Numbered from the stretch's first letter, positions 1 through 10,667 are shown. The stretch is 64,000 nt of DNA from Limnomonas spitsbergensis (GCA_037349105.1 JAYJMM010000119.1:4227001-4291000); one strand, 5' to 3'. Notes: generated from the sequence alone by a model not told the origin. Numbers and translations: made by a program.

Positions 1-483
1 GGGTTGGCGGGTGGTGGGGTGCGGTAAGTGCTGCGAGTTATCGCTGTTGCCCGCCTGCAAGGTCGCTGGGGGGTCCCGCTGATCGTAGAACGCCTGCTCC
101 TGTGACTGGCCGATACGATCGTAACAAGGCTGCGGCTCCATGGTGCTCGACGCTGCCTCGGGCTGCGCTGATGGCGCCCAGCCTCGGTATTGCCCGTTGC
201 TGCTGGAGGCATGGGGCCGCCCGGTAGACAACGTCGTTGCAGCGCCCCCGCTGGTGGCTCTAGCTCCGTGGGAGGAGACGCTGTGATCTTTAGGGGGCTG
301 GTGCTCCATGACCCACATTAGCCAGCTGGACACGAGCTGGAGCCCCTCCATTAGGGCAGGCCTAAGGGCGGCACCGGGCACCGGCAGGGCCAGCAGCCCA
401 AGAGGGATGAGCAGAGCGATCGGGTGGGTGTGCACCCATGGCAGTGTGATTAGTGATACTGAGAGGAACAGCAGCAGCGTAAT
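1..483 (-). CDS. partial exon, membrane protein of unknown identity
   Basis: An open frame runs on the minus strand from a good splice acceptor (AG at 485-484, after a T-rich stretch) through the left edge without a stop. It starts ITLLLFLSVSLITLPW and continues with a second hydrophobic stretch (PIALLIPLGLLALPVPG), then a short amphipathic segment (EGLQLVSSWLMWVMEH). After that comes a long Ser/Gly/Gln-rich, probably disordered tail of about 100 residues. Two closely spaced hydrophobic segments followed by a soluble tail fit the last membrane helices of a multipass transporter, but no family motif is recognisable. Upstream exons should lie to the right, above 490, but none could be fixed there. 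What is seen: the open frame, acceptor and hydrophobicity. The membrane role is inference. Confidence 0.42.
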   Translation of the reverse strand, partial: MTLLLFLSVSLITLPWVHTHPIALLIPLGLLALPVPGAALRPALMEGLQLVSSWLMWVMEHQPPKDHSVSSHGARATSGGAATTLSTGRPHASSSNGQYRGWAPSAQPEAASSTMEPQPCYDRIGQSQEQAFYDQRDPPATLQAGNSDNSQHLPHPTTRQP

Positions 484-1163
484 CTGCGGCATGACAAAAC
501 ACGTGTACAGTCAGCAGTGTGCTCGGGCGGCACGTCCATCGAGCCGGCGTTTCGCCTGCGAGTTGTAATGCCCAGCTGTTTACCTGGTTGCCGGAATGAT
601 CTGCCTCCTCCTGCACGGCCTGCTGGTGTTCTTGATAAGCTTGTTCCCCTGCGCTTCGGGTGGCCTCATCGTTCGAAGCCGAGACGGGCTGGAATGTCCT
701 ATTCATCAAGGGCATGTGTATTCGATTATGTCTATGATAATCCACAATTGCCGACAGCGGCGTCACTCGACAACGATTTTGGTTGCCCTGATGGCCCGGT
801 CGGGAGTAAGTCCCCTCTGCGAAGTAATTCCGACCATCATGCGTTTTTGATGCGTTACAGCTACATCTCACTGCTCTAATCATGTCGTGTCTAGGCCTCA
901 GGACGCGCAGGAGCTTCTAAATCAAGGATATTTGAACTAAACGGAATTTTCGAAATAAATAGCAATGTCGGTGTTATACAATGAACTGGGTAAGGGAAGA
1001 GTCTGATACTCAAGCCCTCGAATATCTTGGCTGCGGTATATGTTCCGGAGCCATGGGCAAGCCTGACTGGTCGGCTACGTTGGCATGTTACTGCAGCCTT
1101 ACACTTCGAATTCTGCCTTAATTCCTTCTCTCAACCTGAAACCCTCTCTCAACGATTTTATTG
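484..1163. other. gene-poor spacer, no clear feature
   Basis: Several short open frames overlap on both strands around 517-883, but none has convincing splice sites or a protein-like composition. This stretch may contain upstream exons of the minus-strand membrane protein and the promoter of the small plus-strand gene that follows. Confidence 0.4.
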
Positions 1164-1842
1164 ATGGGTATCCTGTCCTCTATACATCCCGCGCTCTTCG
1201 GTCTTGCATTGGCAGCCATTCCAGTGGGGACCTACACATGGATGGTTGTTACACGGCCAGACGTCTACTCTCAGGTAAATTGTTCGTCAACAATTCAACA
1301 CAGTATCCCATGCTCTTCTGAGTTTACCCTTTCTGGCTGTTCAAAATTCTCCATGCAACTGCATTGCATGGCTGAAAATAAACACGGCCTGAGTGCCTGA
1401 TTCCTGTATAGTATAGCACACTTCAGCTGCAACGTCCTACAGACGTGTGGGATATTTGCAGCAAGCCCAGCTGCTTAGTCCACTGACCAAATGACAAGCA
1501 AAGTTTGGTCCTCATTGACCCTGTGGTGGCCGCATGGCGGTGCACAAGGTGGTCTGGGACTGAAATATGAACTAGGCTGTGCCAGACATCTCCACGAATA
1601 ATGCCTGTGTGCTGATAGCAAACACGAAATTGGGTTATAATCTGAGGTTTATAAAACTTGGTCCTAACATATGCTTGCTGATTGCTGGTGGTACCGTAGC
1701 CATGATATGGGTCTGGATGTACAATTCACAAATTTCTTACACCTGTGTTATACGCTTGCAGATTGCTGAAGAGATTCGGCGACAGGAGGACACGGAGAGG
1801 TCCAGTAAAAGCGATGCCGCACCTCTGACACCTATGAAATGA
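1164..1842 (+). CDS. two-exon gene for a 63-residue single-helix membrane protein
   Basis: Exon 1 is 1164-1274 and exon 2 is 1762-1842, joined in phase 0 (CAG/gtaaat ... gcttgcag/ATT). The ATG at 1164 opens MGILSSIHPALFGLALAAIP, a hydrophobic segment with a His-Pro entry. The sequence then runs TWMVVTRPDVYSQ and a charged tail beginning IAEEIRRQEDTE and ending LTPMK. A single N-terminal helix followed by a charged tail resembles small accessory subunits of organellar membrane complexes, but I do not recognise the family. The 487-bp intron carries a copy of the dispersed SINE-like repeat (1419-1570). Frame, splice sites and phase agree, so a real gene is likely. An additional 5' non-coding exon is possible. 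Confidence 0.6.
1419..1570 (+). repeat. dispersed SINE-like repeat, diverged copy
   Basis: It shows the family landmarks in order: CTTCAGCTGCAA start, GCAGCAAGCCC, AAAGTTTGGTCC, GTGGTGGCCGC and AAGGTGGTCTGG. It lies in the intron of the 63-residue gene. Confidence 0.6.
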
Positions 1843-4441
1843 ATAGTGAGGAAGGAGGAGTTAAGAATCCTGTGTTATGGAGAAATACCGGAGAAATACT
1901 CAAGGACATCCCTGGGTTTCGCAAGTCGTACTTGGTGGAATCCTGGCCATGCCGTTGTTCTATGATAACGTTCATATAAATGGCCTTTCAATGCGTATGA
2001 CAACGGTAACCGGATGTTCAATGGTGCTTGGCAGGCTTACCCAGCTTCATTCCTGACAATGCCATGCCCTGTCCAGTTTCATTCAAGGATTACAGGAGGG
2101 ATGAGTAATGTGTTACCGGTTCGTGTCATTTAATGTATTTGTACGAGTTCACTCAGAGCCTCATGGGAAGTTCACCATGCGGTAACGGCAGCTGGAGAAA
2201 TATTTTGACTCCGCAAATGCCTAATTAGCTGACAGACTACTAGCATGCTTTGAACGTTCTTCAACATCCGAGGAACCATGTGGTAGAACATGCCGCGCCA
2301 TGCTTCCGTAACCGTGATATACCTGGGGAATGGTTGGATTATGGCTGGCCCGAAAGGCCGAAACCTATTATGACTTACAACGTCGTTTTACTCCTAAGAT
2401 GCCTAATAGAGGTGTAACGTCATTGACTCCTAAGATGCCTCATACTGCACGTTTAAAATCACATAACTGGACTACCGCAATGATGATTTGGGCCAGGTAC
2501 GTGTCTGCATGACATAGTGCAGCAAAGCTCTTCAAGGGAGCGAAGCAGGTGGTTACCTAATCTAGCTACTCCTTCGAGAGATGCGGGGGTAAAAAAGGAG
2601 ACCAGCAATGCCAGTACCACGGATACGATGATCAAGGCTGGGGATCTTTAGGGGGGATGACATTTAAATACACATACTCAAGTATCAAACGATGTTATGA
2701 CGAAAAGTTGGGAATAATGCTAGCTCGGATACTGGTATGAAAGACCAGCTGGAAGACCATACGACATACTGTAGAGATCTCAAAACCTGGCTTGCTGACA
2801 GACCATCCAAGCAACAAGACGTTTGAGCAGCTCTAGAGCACTCAGTCATTTAGGGCCTGATACCGGTACTCAAGCTTTTTGCACCACTTTCAAGATCTCG
2901 CCCCACCGATCACGCCCCAAACAGCAGGCCTTGGGTGCCAAGTCTGTTTAAACTGTATGAAACCGCCAAATCCTCTGTAGCGTGGCATACCATCAAGCCT
3001 TAAGAAGCCCAGACACCAGAAACAGCGTGTTAAATATGAAGCACCCATTCCATCCCTCAAGATTCAAGGCAGTCACTTGAGCTTCACACAAAAGCTGCAG
3101 CAGTACTCTGACGGCAGCAGGAAGCTCTCCCCCTCTTCATCAGAGTAGGCGTGGGTCGAGCTGCAAAGCACCAGGGGGTGTCGGAATGGGGTTAGCATTA
3201 TTTTAGCGCACTTCAGCTACAGTTCAGCTACATGACGGCCTGCGGCCCTGTTGCACGAAGGGTTGCCAGCAGATAGTTAGGGCCGTTCACACTCCTCTGA
3301 ATCTCAGCAAACGTCGCTGACGTGAATAAATAGATCACTCATCCCCTTCCTTCATCAGAGTACAGGTAGTGGTGGGATGATGTACAGAGGTAGAGGGGGT
3401 GTTGGGAAGGAGTTAGGGCCAATGTTTATCTTAGCGCGCTTCAGCTACAATTCAGCTGCATTATGGCCTACAGCCCGGAGGGCCTGTTACAGCAAGCCAT
3501 GCTGCACAAAAAGACGTTGGCAGGTTGATAAGGCTTCTCATGCTGTTGCATCACAAACGTCACTGACAACAGGTGGTTGTGACAGTGAGTTGGGGATGGT
3601 TTTCGTTTCTACCGTAAAACGCCAATGACACGAGTACATGAATGCGTTAGGGAGCACATGTCCTCCCAATAACCCTTAAACACACTTTGGACGACGACAA
3701 AGAAGAATGGCTAAATAAAAAATGCACAGCGTTGGATGTCTAATGCGTTTGAGGGTTGAGGGTTCCAATGCAGGCCTTTATCAGACCATGGAATTTTGCC
3801 AACCATGCCCACTGTATATGTGCTGCATATAAGACTGTGACCCTGCCAATTTGGTAGACAACCCCGAAAACGAATCCAGTACGGGGTCAAAAAACATCCC
3901 TTGGTAGTGTGGGTTCGACCCCACCACCTGCCCCTCCACCCAATCACACACACTACCAAGTTATGAGAAGTTTGCTACTGTCCGAATGCCTTATATGGCC
4001 AATATGGACGTAGGCACAGAACATGGCTGACACGCAACACAGGTTAGCATAGACTGGCTGAATATTACTAATTAAGAATAAATAAATATCAAGCCATCAT
4101 TGATGACTGAAAATAAATTTCCTCTCCCCTGTGGAGATTCATGATGGCCTCAGGTGTGAGAGCTGATGCCTACCAAGCATGGCAGCGTAGAATAAGGGGA
4201 AATTTCGACCCTCACCTCAAACCATGCAAGAATGCAGCCCATGTCTATCAAACGTTCAAGCGTAGATGGACTAAATATTAAGAACCAGCTGGAAGTTGAA
4301 GCATATAATTCCTGAATAAATCAATCCGCTGCTGCCTGCTGCTCACCTCTGGGGATCTATTCAGACACGCTTACCTTAATCCCTTGCCCTCCCTTTGAAC
4401 ACAACGTGGGTCTCCCCCAATCCATGCAAGTGTTAAACCCG
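1843..4441. other. intergenic, AT-richer, with small repeats
   Basis: No convincing coding exon was found. It contains a minimal retrotransposon-tail insertion (2390-2440) and a roughly 220-bp tandem duplication. The two duplicated halves are about 3130-3335 and 3352-3575. Each holds a partial SINE-like repeat next to the word CATCAGAGTA. A T-arm-like stretch near 3908 was rejected as a tRNA. Confidence 0.5.
2390..2440 (+). mobile_element. 21-bp retrotransposon 3'-end insertion with 15-bp target duplication
   Basis: The word actcctaagatgcct occurs at 2390-2404 and again, perfectly, at 2426-2440. The 21 bases between (2405-2425) end in GAGGTGTAACGTCATTG. That is the same 3' terminus found on the much longer non-LTR retrotransposon copies at 37.3, 55.5 and 59.4 kb. 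The simplest reading is an extremely 5'-truncated target-primed insertion. Confidence 0.75.
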
Positions 4442-4603
4442 CACGTGATGGCCAATGGGCACGTGATGGCCAATGGGCACGTGATGGCCAATGGGCACGT
4501 GATGGCCAATGGGCACGTGATGGCCAATGGGCACGTGATGGCCAATGGGCACGTGATGGCCAATGGGCACGTGATGGCCAATGGGCGCGTGATGGCCAAT
4601 GGG
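4442..4603. repeat. 18-bp minisatellite, nine units, each with CACGTG and CCAAT
   Basis: Nine head-to-tail units of cacgtgatggccaatggg start at 4442, and only the ninth differs (CGCGTG). Because 18 is a multiple of three and no frame meets a stop, long artificial frames appear on both strands; they are not genes. Each intact unit contains the palindrome CACGTG (the G-box/E-box core) and a CCAAT pentamer at fixed spacing. Whether it acts as a regulatory array is unknown. Confidence 0.95.
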
Positions 4604-5121
4604 CTCGACAGGAACGCTAAAAGGCTTACTGTCTGCAAGGCAAGAGAAGGCTGATTACCCGGAGTCGTTCAGCTCCAAGTGGGAACACTCAGGACTTACA
4701 CCCGTACAATGACCGAGCATCAAACCTCTACTCACACCCGAGGATTTATGATGGACATGCAACGAGTAGTGTGCAAACCATACCTCATGAACATGGCCGT
4801 GAGGAGTGACTGGATATTCATTCGCTACTCACCTCAGAGGATCCAAAATAGACATGTGACGCCCATCATGACATCGGGGTGGGACTACAAAGTCGGGCTT
4901 GTGGCTGTATGAAGGGGCAAAGAGAGACGGTGGAGTGTGACCATCCAGTTAATCTTATAGCTATCTTATGGGGCAAAGTGAGACGACAAAGTGTGACAAT
5001 TCAGTCGATCTTGTGGCTGCGCTGATACGACAGAGCGTGTCTTGGATGTGTCTCTATCGCTCTTGAACATTTGTACTCAAAGAAGCCCATCAGACCACTG
5101 ACCTCCAAATATTGGCATTGT
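4604..5121. other. spacer, nothing recognised
   Basis: It contains short direct repeats of the type GGGGCAAAG(A/T)GAGACG near 4913 and 4972, but no coding exon or RNA gene that I can support. It would hold the 3' end of the transcript of the minus-strand gene that follows. Confidence 0.4.
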
Positions 5122-8100
5122 CTATGTGGACAGCCTGGCGATGTTGAAGTGGCTGATCTGGCTCTGGAGCCTGTCCTGCGAGACTTGGGTTCACCTGCAG
5201 AGCAGCAGCTTGGATGGTTTTAGATCCGGATCTGACTTGCCAGATCTTGCTTCTGCGCCTGTCTCACAATATTTGGGTTCATCTGCAGAGCAGCAGATGG
5301 AAAAGTGTAATCGGGAATGCTGCAGGATAAGCCAATTCCAGATCTGAATTGGCTGATCCCGCTCCGGATCCTGTTTTGTGATACCTGGGTTCACTGGCAG
5401 AGCAACTGCTCTAATAGTTTTTATCCTGATCTGATGTGGCTGATCCGGCTCTAGAGCCTGTCTTGCAAGATCTGGGTTCATCACCTACAGAGCAACAGTT
5501 TCCACAGTTTTGGATCCAGATCTGAACTGGCTCATCTTGTACTTAAGCCTGTCTCGTAAGATCTGGGCCCGCCTGTGGAGCAACAGCTCCCACAGCTTTG
5601 GATCCAGATCTAAATTTGCTCATCCTGTACTTAAGCCTGTCCTGCAAGATCTGGGCCCACCTGTGAAGCAACAGCTCCAACAGTTTTGGATCCAGATCTA
5701 AACTGGCTGATCTTGTACTTAAGCCTGTCTCTTAAGATCTGGGCCCACCTGTGGAGCAACAGCACAAACAGCACATACAGTAAAACAGTAAAAGATCCAC
5801 AGGCCCCCCTCAATATCTTGATCCCAGGCACCTACCTGGTACAGCTCACTGACATCCTGTTGCATGAACCCTGCCAGCTGCCCGACGCAGTCCCCAGCCT
5901 CCAGGGTGATCCAGGCATCCTTGTGCTGGACGTAGCTGGAGTGGGGGCAGCGGTTGGGTAGTGGCTGGGTAGTGGTTGGGAAGCAGTTATATAACAGCTG
6001 ATAACTAGGAAAGACAGGAGAAGGCAGGAAAGTTGATCCAGGTGAAGCTGGTAGGGATTGCAGTCAATGCAGGTTGGATGTAAGTCTTTGGGGTCGATAA
6101 AGGCCATGCACTTAAGAAATGCTGAGGTAACTTCGATATCAAAAACCAATCACTTTGTTTACAAGCTCACAAATTGCAGTCAATGCAGGCTTTATGCAAG
6201 GCTTTAGGGTCGATTCAGGCCATGAACTTGAAGAATTACTGAGATTACTTAGATTTCAACAAATAATCATTTTGTTCCAATGCTCGCAAATTGATGTCAA
6301 GGTCCGTTGGATGCAAGGCCTTGGGGGTCCAAGCCATGAACTTCAAGAAATACTGAAGACCTGAAATACTTCCATATCAAAAAACGAATCATTTTGTTCA
6401 AATGCTCACAAATTGTAGTCAATGTAGGTTGGATGCGAGGCCTTGGGGTCCACGAAGGCCATGACCTTGAAAAAGCCTGATGGGCAGGCATCAGGCGCCC
6501 CAACACAGCTGAGTTCAGCGGGGCCGTGGTCTAGCAGTACCTGGGTTGAGGGTTGAGGGAAGGGGATTGAGAGCAGGGCATGGGGAGTTAGGGGTTGAGG
6601 AAAGGGGGTCAGGGTACGGGATCGAGAGTAGGGGATTGGGGGGTAGGGTATTGAGGGTGGTGGTGAGGGTAGGGGGTTGAGGGTGGGGGTAGGGGTAGGG
6701 GGTTGAGGGTGGGGGTAGAGGTAGGGGGATGAGGGTAGGGGGTTGAGGGTAGGGGGATGAGGGTAGGGGTTTGAGGGTGGGGTTGAGGGTAGGGGGTGAG
6801 GTAGGGGGTTTAGGGTAGGGTTGAGGGTAGGGGGTTGAGGGTGGGGTTGAGGGTGGGGTTGAGGGTGGGGGGTTGAGGGTAGGGGGTTGAGGGTGGGGTT
6901 GAGGGTAGGGGGATGAGGGTAGGGGGTTGAGGGTAGGGGGTTGAGGGTAGGGTTGAGGGTAGGGGGTGAGGTAGGGGGTTGAGGATGGGGTTGAGGGTAG
7001 GGGGTGTGGGTAGGGGGCTGAGGGTAGGGGATGAGGGTGGGGGGTGAGGGTTAGGGGTTGGCGGTAGGGGTTGAGGGTAGGGGTTTAAGGGTGGGGTTTG
7101 AGGTTTGGAGTTTATGTGTAGGGGGACATAGCTAGGGGTGAAAGGGAGGGAATAGGGGGGTGAGATTAGGGTGTTGACGGTGAGAGATTGAGTGTAGGGG
7201 AACAGGGGTAGGGGTAGAGAATAGGGGGTGGGTTGCGTGTCGAGAGTAGGGGGGGTGGGGGAGGGGATTGAGGATCCCAGACAGAGGCGAAGGAAGTCTT
7301 GATGCAACAAGGCCAGTGTACATAGCTTGGCTCAGAGAGCAGATTTTGTTCAGGAGTAAGTTCCCCTCTTTAAAGCTTTGTCAATTTTAGCGGTCCAGCG
7401 GAGAATCACAGCTGACAAACTGGTCCAATCACATTAACTAGGACAGCTAGCGAAAAAGCGGCGCCCGCCCCCCCCCATACCCTGGGAAAGCAACAAATAT
7501 ACAAACTTCTGGTCGCTGTCCATGATCAAAGAGGGCAATGTCGTATACATAGCTATGGATCAACGTATAATCTTATACCGTATATTTATTTTGCCTTCCC
7601 TCATAAATAGCGTTGCTTGGGGTTGAGGGATCCATGCCTCAACTAAGTATGATCAATTGTAGATGCCAGATTTCAGTCAGAAATCATGAATTTGTGTTGA
7701 CAGTTTGTTCTGAGGGCCGCATAAAAATAAATGTTTCTAGATGCCCGAGGGAAGGCAAATCGAATCTACGGTATGATTAATAATATTATATTATATGAGC
7801 TTGTAACAAATGCCGGTAAGTTATATAATATTATACAACTTGGATGTGGTAGGCAGAAGTCGGATTTGAAGATGTCTCTGCACAGCTGTTCATAAGAAAA
7901 ATCGATCGAACGGGATGCCAACAAAGGACTCTTGCAAATCATACCCATATCACATCCAGAGGCCGATATCATACCCTATCATACCGGCGAGCCGATATGA
8001 GGCCGGAGGTCTCCACCAGCCTCCAGTGCAAGCATCCAATTGAAATGAAACATCCTCACCTGCTTCACCAGGTCGCGGCAAGTCTTGACGGGCCGCTTGG

Positions 8101-10667
8101 CGTGATGACGCCCTGCCACCGCAGCTGCCTGCCTCGCCGCGTCACCCGGATGCAGCAGCGGTGTCTCTTGGGATCTGAGGGAAGTGCACACATGTTTTAG
8201 CTATTAAGTTAACGCAAGGGTTTATGGATTAGGGTTCAGGGTTTTTCAAAAGGACCTGGCAGAGCAAACCGGGGAGAAACCAGCGACAGGAGCCAAACCA
8301 TAACCTATACCTGCAACAAAGGGAAACACGACAAAGCAAAGCCGCACACACACATAGAAAAACGGGACACATAAGCCAGACGAGCAGAGGTTCAAAAATC
8401 ACACAAGGGTGATGCGTACATTGCACAGATGTCACACGTATGCTGAAGCGTGATCGCAAAGAGGGCAGGAGATAGATGGCGTGTGAAGAGAATGGCAAGC
8501 CGGGCGCAAGGAGTGGAGGAGCCTTACCCGCATCCAGTGACAAGCGACACGCTAAGCTTTCCAGGGTTTGGGGTTTAAGGTTCCCTGCTAGGTCCCAGCT
8601 TGCCAGGGTTTGGGGTTTAAGGTTCCCTGCTAGGTCCCAGCTTGCCAGGGTTTGGGGTTTAGGGTTCCCCGCTAGGTCCCAGCTTGCCAGGGTTTGGGGT
8701 TTAGGGTTCCCCGCCAGGTCCCAGCTTGCCAGGGTTTGGGGTTTAGGGTTCCCCGCCAGGTCCCAGCTTGCCAGGGTTTGGGGTTTAGGGTTCCCTGCTA
8801 GGTCCCAGCTTGCCAGGGTTTGGGGTTTAGGGTTCCCCGCTAGGTCCCAGCTTGCCAGGGTTTGGGGTTTAGGGTTCCCCGCCAGGTCCCAGCTTGCCAG
8901 GGTTTGGGGGTTAGGGTTCCCCGCCAGGTCCCAGCTTGCCAGGGTTTGGGGTTTAGGGTTCCCCGCTAGGTCCCAGCTTGCCAGGGTTTGGGGTTTAGGG
9001 TTCCCCGCTAGGTCCCAGCTTGCCAGGGTTTGGGGTTTAGGGTTCCCCGCCAGGTCCCAGCTTGCCAGGGTTTGGGGTTTAGGGTTCCCCGCCAGGTCCC
9101 AGCTTGCCAGGGTTTGGGGTTTAGGGTTCCCCGCCAGGTCCCAGCTTGCCAGGTTTCTATTGTCTGTGCAGCGCTCATCTGTGTACCGTTCTTCATAAAA
9201 TAAATGGAAGGAAATATAACACCGGTACAGGCAAGTATAAACATCCCAGTGCGACGGCCGAATGGGTGGCTGCCTTAATCCTCGCCTCAAGGTCTTAATT
9301 GTGAATGAAATATAGAAATGGAGCAGGGCCCAAGGGGAACATGTTAGAGGACTTCACTGGACCTGAATCTAAACCCACTGGCTGGCCAGGATGGCATCGT
9401 CTAGTGCGTGCCAGGCCTCCTTTGTCGGGCTGCTGGGTGAATACCAGTGGGCGGATGGGGACCAAATGTTGAACGGCCTGCGGCCGCTGGTCTAAGCACC
9501 AGGGCTTTCTGAATCCGCTTCCATTGGCCACAGGCCTTGATGCAGCTGCATAACAGCTGGAGTGAGCTGAAATAAACACGTTTGGCAGCATGACACCAAC
9601 CGCCACTTATCCTGGCTGCATACATGCGGCATTCACAGCACACACTCGGCAGATTTGACCAAACAAAAGAAACGGTGGTTAGGGGCCTTCAAACCTGAGA
9701 CCTCAGGACCACTGCGTCAAACCGATGATCGATCCGCCTTGACAGTTTTTGGGCGGAAGTCGAGAGATCCTGCCGTTTATTTACTTTGAGGGCAGTAATG
9801 GAGACACTTTTCCAACACGTGACAACTATTTACACTCTATTAGAAGGGAAAAAGTGTGCCCGAGGGCAGGCCATTCAAATGTTCACTATGGTCCATACAT
9901 ACACCTCCTTGCTCCAGCCTGGGCCAGCCCCATGCAAGGGATTCACAGCCAGACAGACAGCCAGGCACTGACGCCTGCAAGCTCGATCCATGGAGGCCTG
10001 TGCAAGACCTAGATTGATTGCATGCAGTGGCCTGCTGTGCCACAGGCCTACCATGCACAAAACCCACTGTACAGAGGCAAACAATGATTTTTATTACGAG
10101 GTGTCATTCCTCTACTGTCCTGGTATGCGCACAAAAGTGAAGATTGCCACTTGTTCATAAAACGTGGCAGTGCTTTTTTGAATCTGAGGGCTTTCAACCC
10201 TGCATTCATTGCAATTAGCCAGAAACCTTTAATACTGTAAAACGGGATAGGGTCTACGCACCCCTGTTGAGAACTATTTTATCAAATTCTTCGGGCAGGC
10301 AAAAAGTACCCTACTCCGCGCACGTGCAGCTGAAACATTTGTGATTTTTTTGACATATGGTGCCGGTATATGTACTCCGCGCACCCCCCCAAAGAGTTGT
10401 AATTGTTATTCTGTCGCACACCACTCTGCGCACCTCCAAAAAAAATGAAACGCAGAGTTTAACCCGTTTTACGGTACCGGTATAATGGTACTTACTCATG
10501 TGCAGTGACGCAGAACAGGTGGACGTGGGGTACATGCAGAGGGGATTGAACACCTTAAGATTTAATTCTGCCCGGCATATCATCATGACTTCTTGCAATT
10601 TCACCCTCAGGACAAACAATTCAACAAAGTTTTTGATTTCCGACTGGAACCTGGCATCCATGAACAC
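5122..10667 (-). CDS. multi-exon gene, protein not identified, 5' end incomplete
   Basis: Exons on the minus strand: 10667-10496, 8174-8060, 6540-6410, 5935-5836 and 5175-5122 (stop TAG). The last four join in matching phase. They read ...CRDLVKQ / VLLDHGPAELSCVG...MAFVDPKASHPTYIDYNF / YVQHKDAWITLEAGDC...QQDVSELYQ / DRLQSQISHFNIARLST. All have AG acceptors and GT donors. The 10.5-kb exon (VFMDARFQSEIKNFVELFV...) ends in phase 1 while the 8.1-kb exon needs phase 2, so at least one exon is missing between them, or the 10.5-kb exon is separate. The protein looks soluble and mixed alpha/beta, and I recognise no family. The introns carry four different minisatellites. Two of these have the gene's own exons inside the repeat unit, producing decayed exon copies. 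Confidence 0.65.
5126..5765 (-). repeat. degenerate tandem repeat (87-100 bp) carrying copies of the last exon
   Basis: About six or seven units are seen on the minus strand. Each has a splice-acceptor-like GCAG followed by GACAGGCT(C/T) and a purine-rich exon-like stretch ending near GATCTGGATCC. The unit at 5175 is the intact terminal exon of the gene. Units at about 5.46, 5.55, 5.64 and 5.73 kb are decayed relatives with the same acceptor. Spacing is about 87-88 bp in the younger units and up to about 100 bp in the older ones. Confidence 0.8.
6035..6480 (-). repeat. degenerate tandem repeat (116-122 bp) carrying exon copies
   Basis: Four units are recognisable by ATTG(C/T)AGTCAATG(C/T)AGG on the plus strand, near 6057, 6173, 6289 and 6413. 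Read on the minus strand each encodes a version of F(L/F)K(C/F/V)MA..DPKA.HP. The rightmost unit is inside the intact exon 6540-6410. The others are decayed, and one has lost the GTGAGC donor. Confidence 0.8.
6541..7280. repeat. G-rich satellite-like tract, GGGTTGAGGGTAGGG type
   Basis: About 740 bp of degenerate tandem words built from GAGGGTAGGGG and GGGGTTGAGG on the plus strand; the minus strand is C/T-rich. It lies directly before the splice acceptor at 6541 of the minus-strand gene, so it would give that intron a very long pyrimidine tract. The dense runs of three or more G suggest G-quadruplex potential. Open frames across it are artefacts of composition. Confidence 0.9.
8562..9152 (+). 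repeat. 42-bp minisatellite, about 14 units, each with a TTTAGGG telomere-like core
   Basis: The unit is close to CCAGGGTTTGGGGTTTAGGG followed by TTCCCCGCYAGGTCCCAGCTTG. The copies are nearly identical and differ at a few positions (C/T in CGCTAGG, A/G in TTTAAGG). At 42 bp it is open in several frames on both strands, giving frames of 240 and 353 codons that are not genes. It sits between exons of the minus-strand gene. Confidence 0.95.
9295..9610 (-). repeat. diverged SINE-like repeat, minus orientation
   Basis: The words GGGGACCAAAT, GGCCTGCGGCCGCTGG and CAGCTGGAGTGAGCTGAA are reverse complements of the family landmarks (ATTTGGTCCCC, CGGCCGCAGGCC, TTCAGCTCACTCCAGCTG). No other feature is seen in this stretch. 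Confidence 0.45.

Noticed and set aside
3846..3935. tRNA gene suggested by GTGGGTTCGACCCCAC
   Set aside because: The T arm has a six-base loop, and no matching acceptor, D or anticodon stems can be formed on either strand.
4442..4603. CRISPR-like array of short repeats
   Set aside because: Units are head to tail with no unique spacers, and the DNA is eukaryotic nuclear.
4357..4654. Open frames on both strands with repeated VMANGH / CPLAIT words
   Set aside because: Artefact of the 18-bp minisatellite; no splice or start evidence.
6810..7310. Proline-rich frame on the minus strand
   Set aside because: Low-complexity translation of the G-rich tract lying in an intron; no protein-like composition.
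8229..9290. Very long open frames on both strands (353 and 240 codons)
   Set aside because: They are produced by a 42-bp minisatellite whose length is a multiple of three; the translation is a pure repeat with no other coding evidence.
9676..9745. tRNA-like words GGTTTGAAGGCC and GACGCAGTGGTC on the minus strand
   Set aside because: Spacing between the box-like words is too short and no cloverleaf forms.
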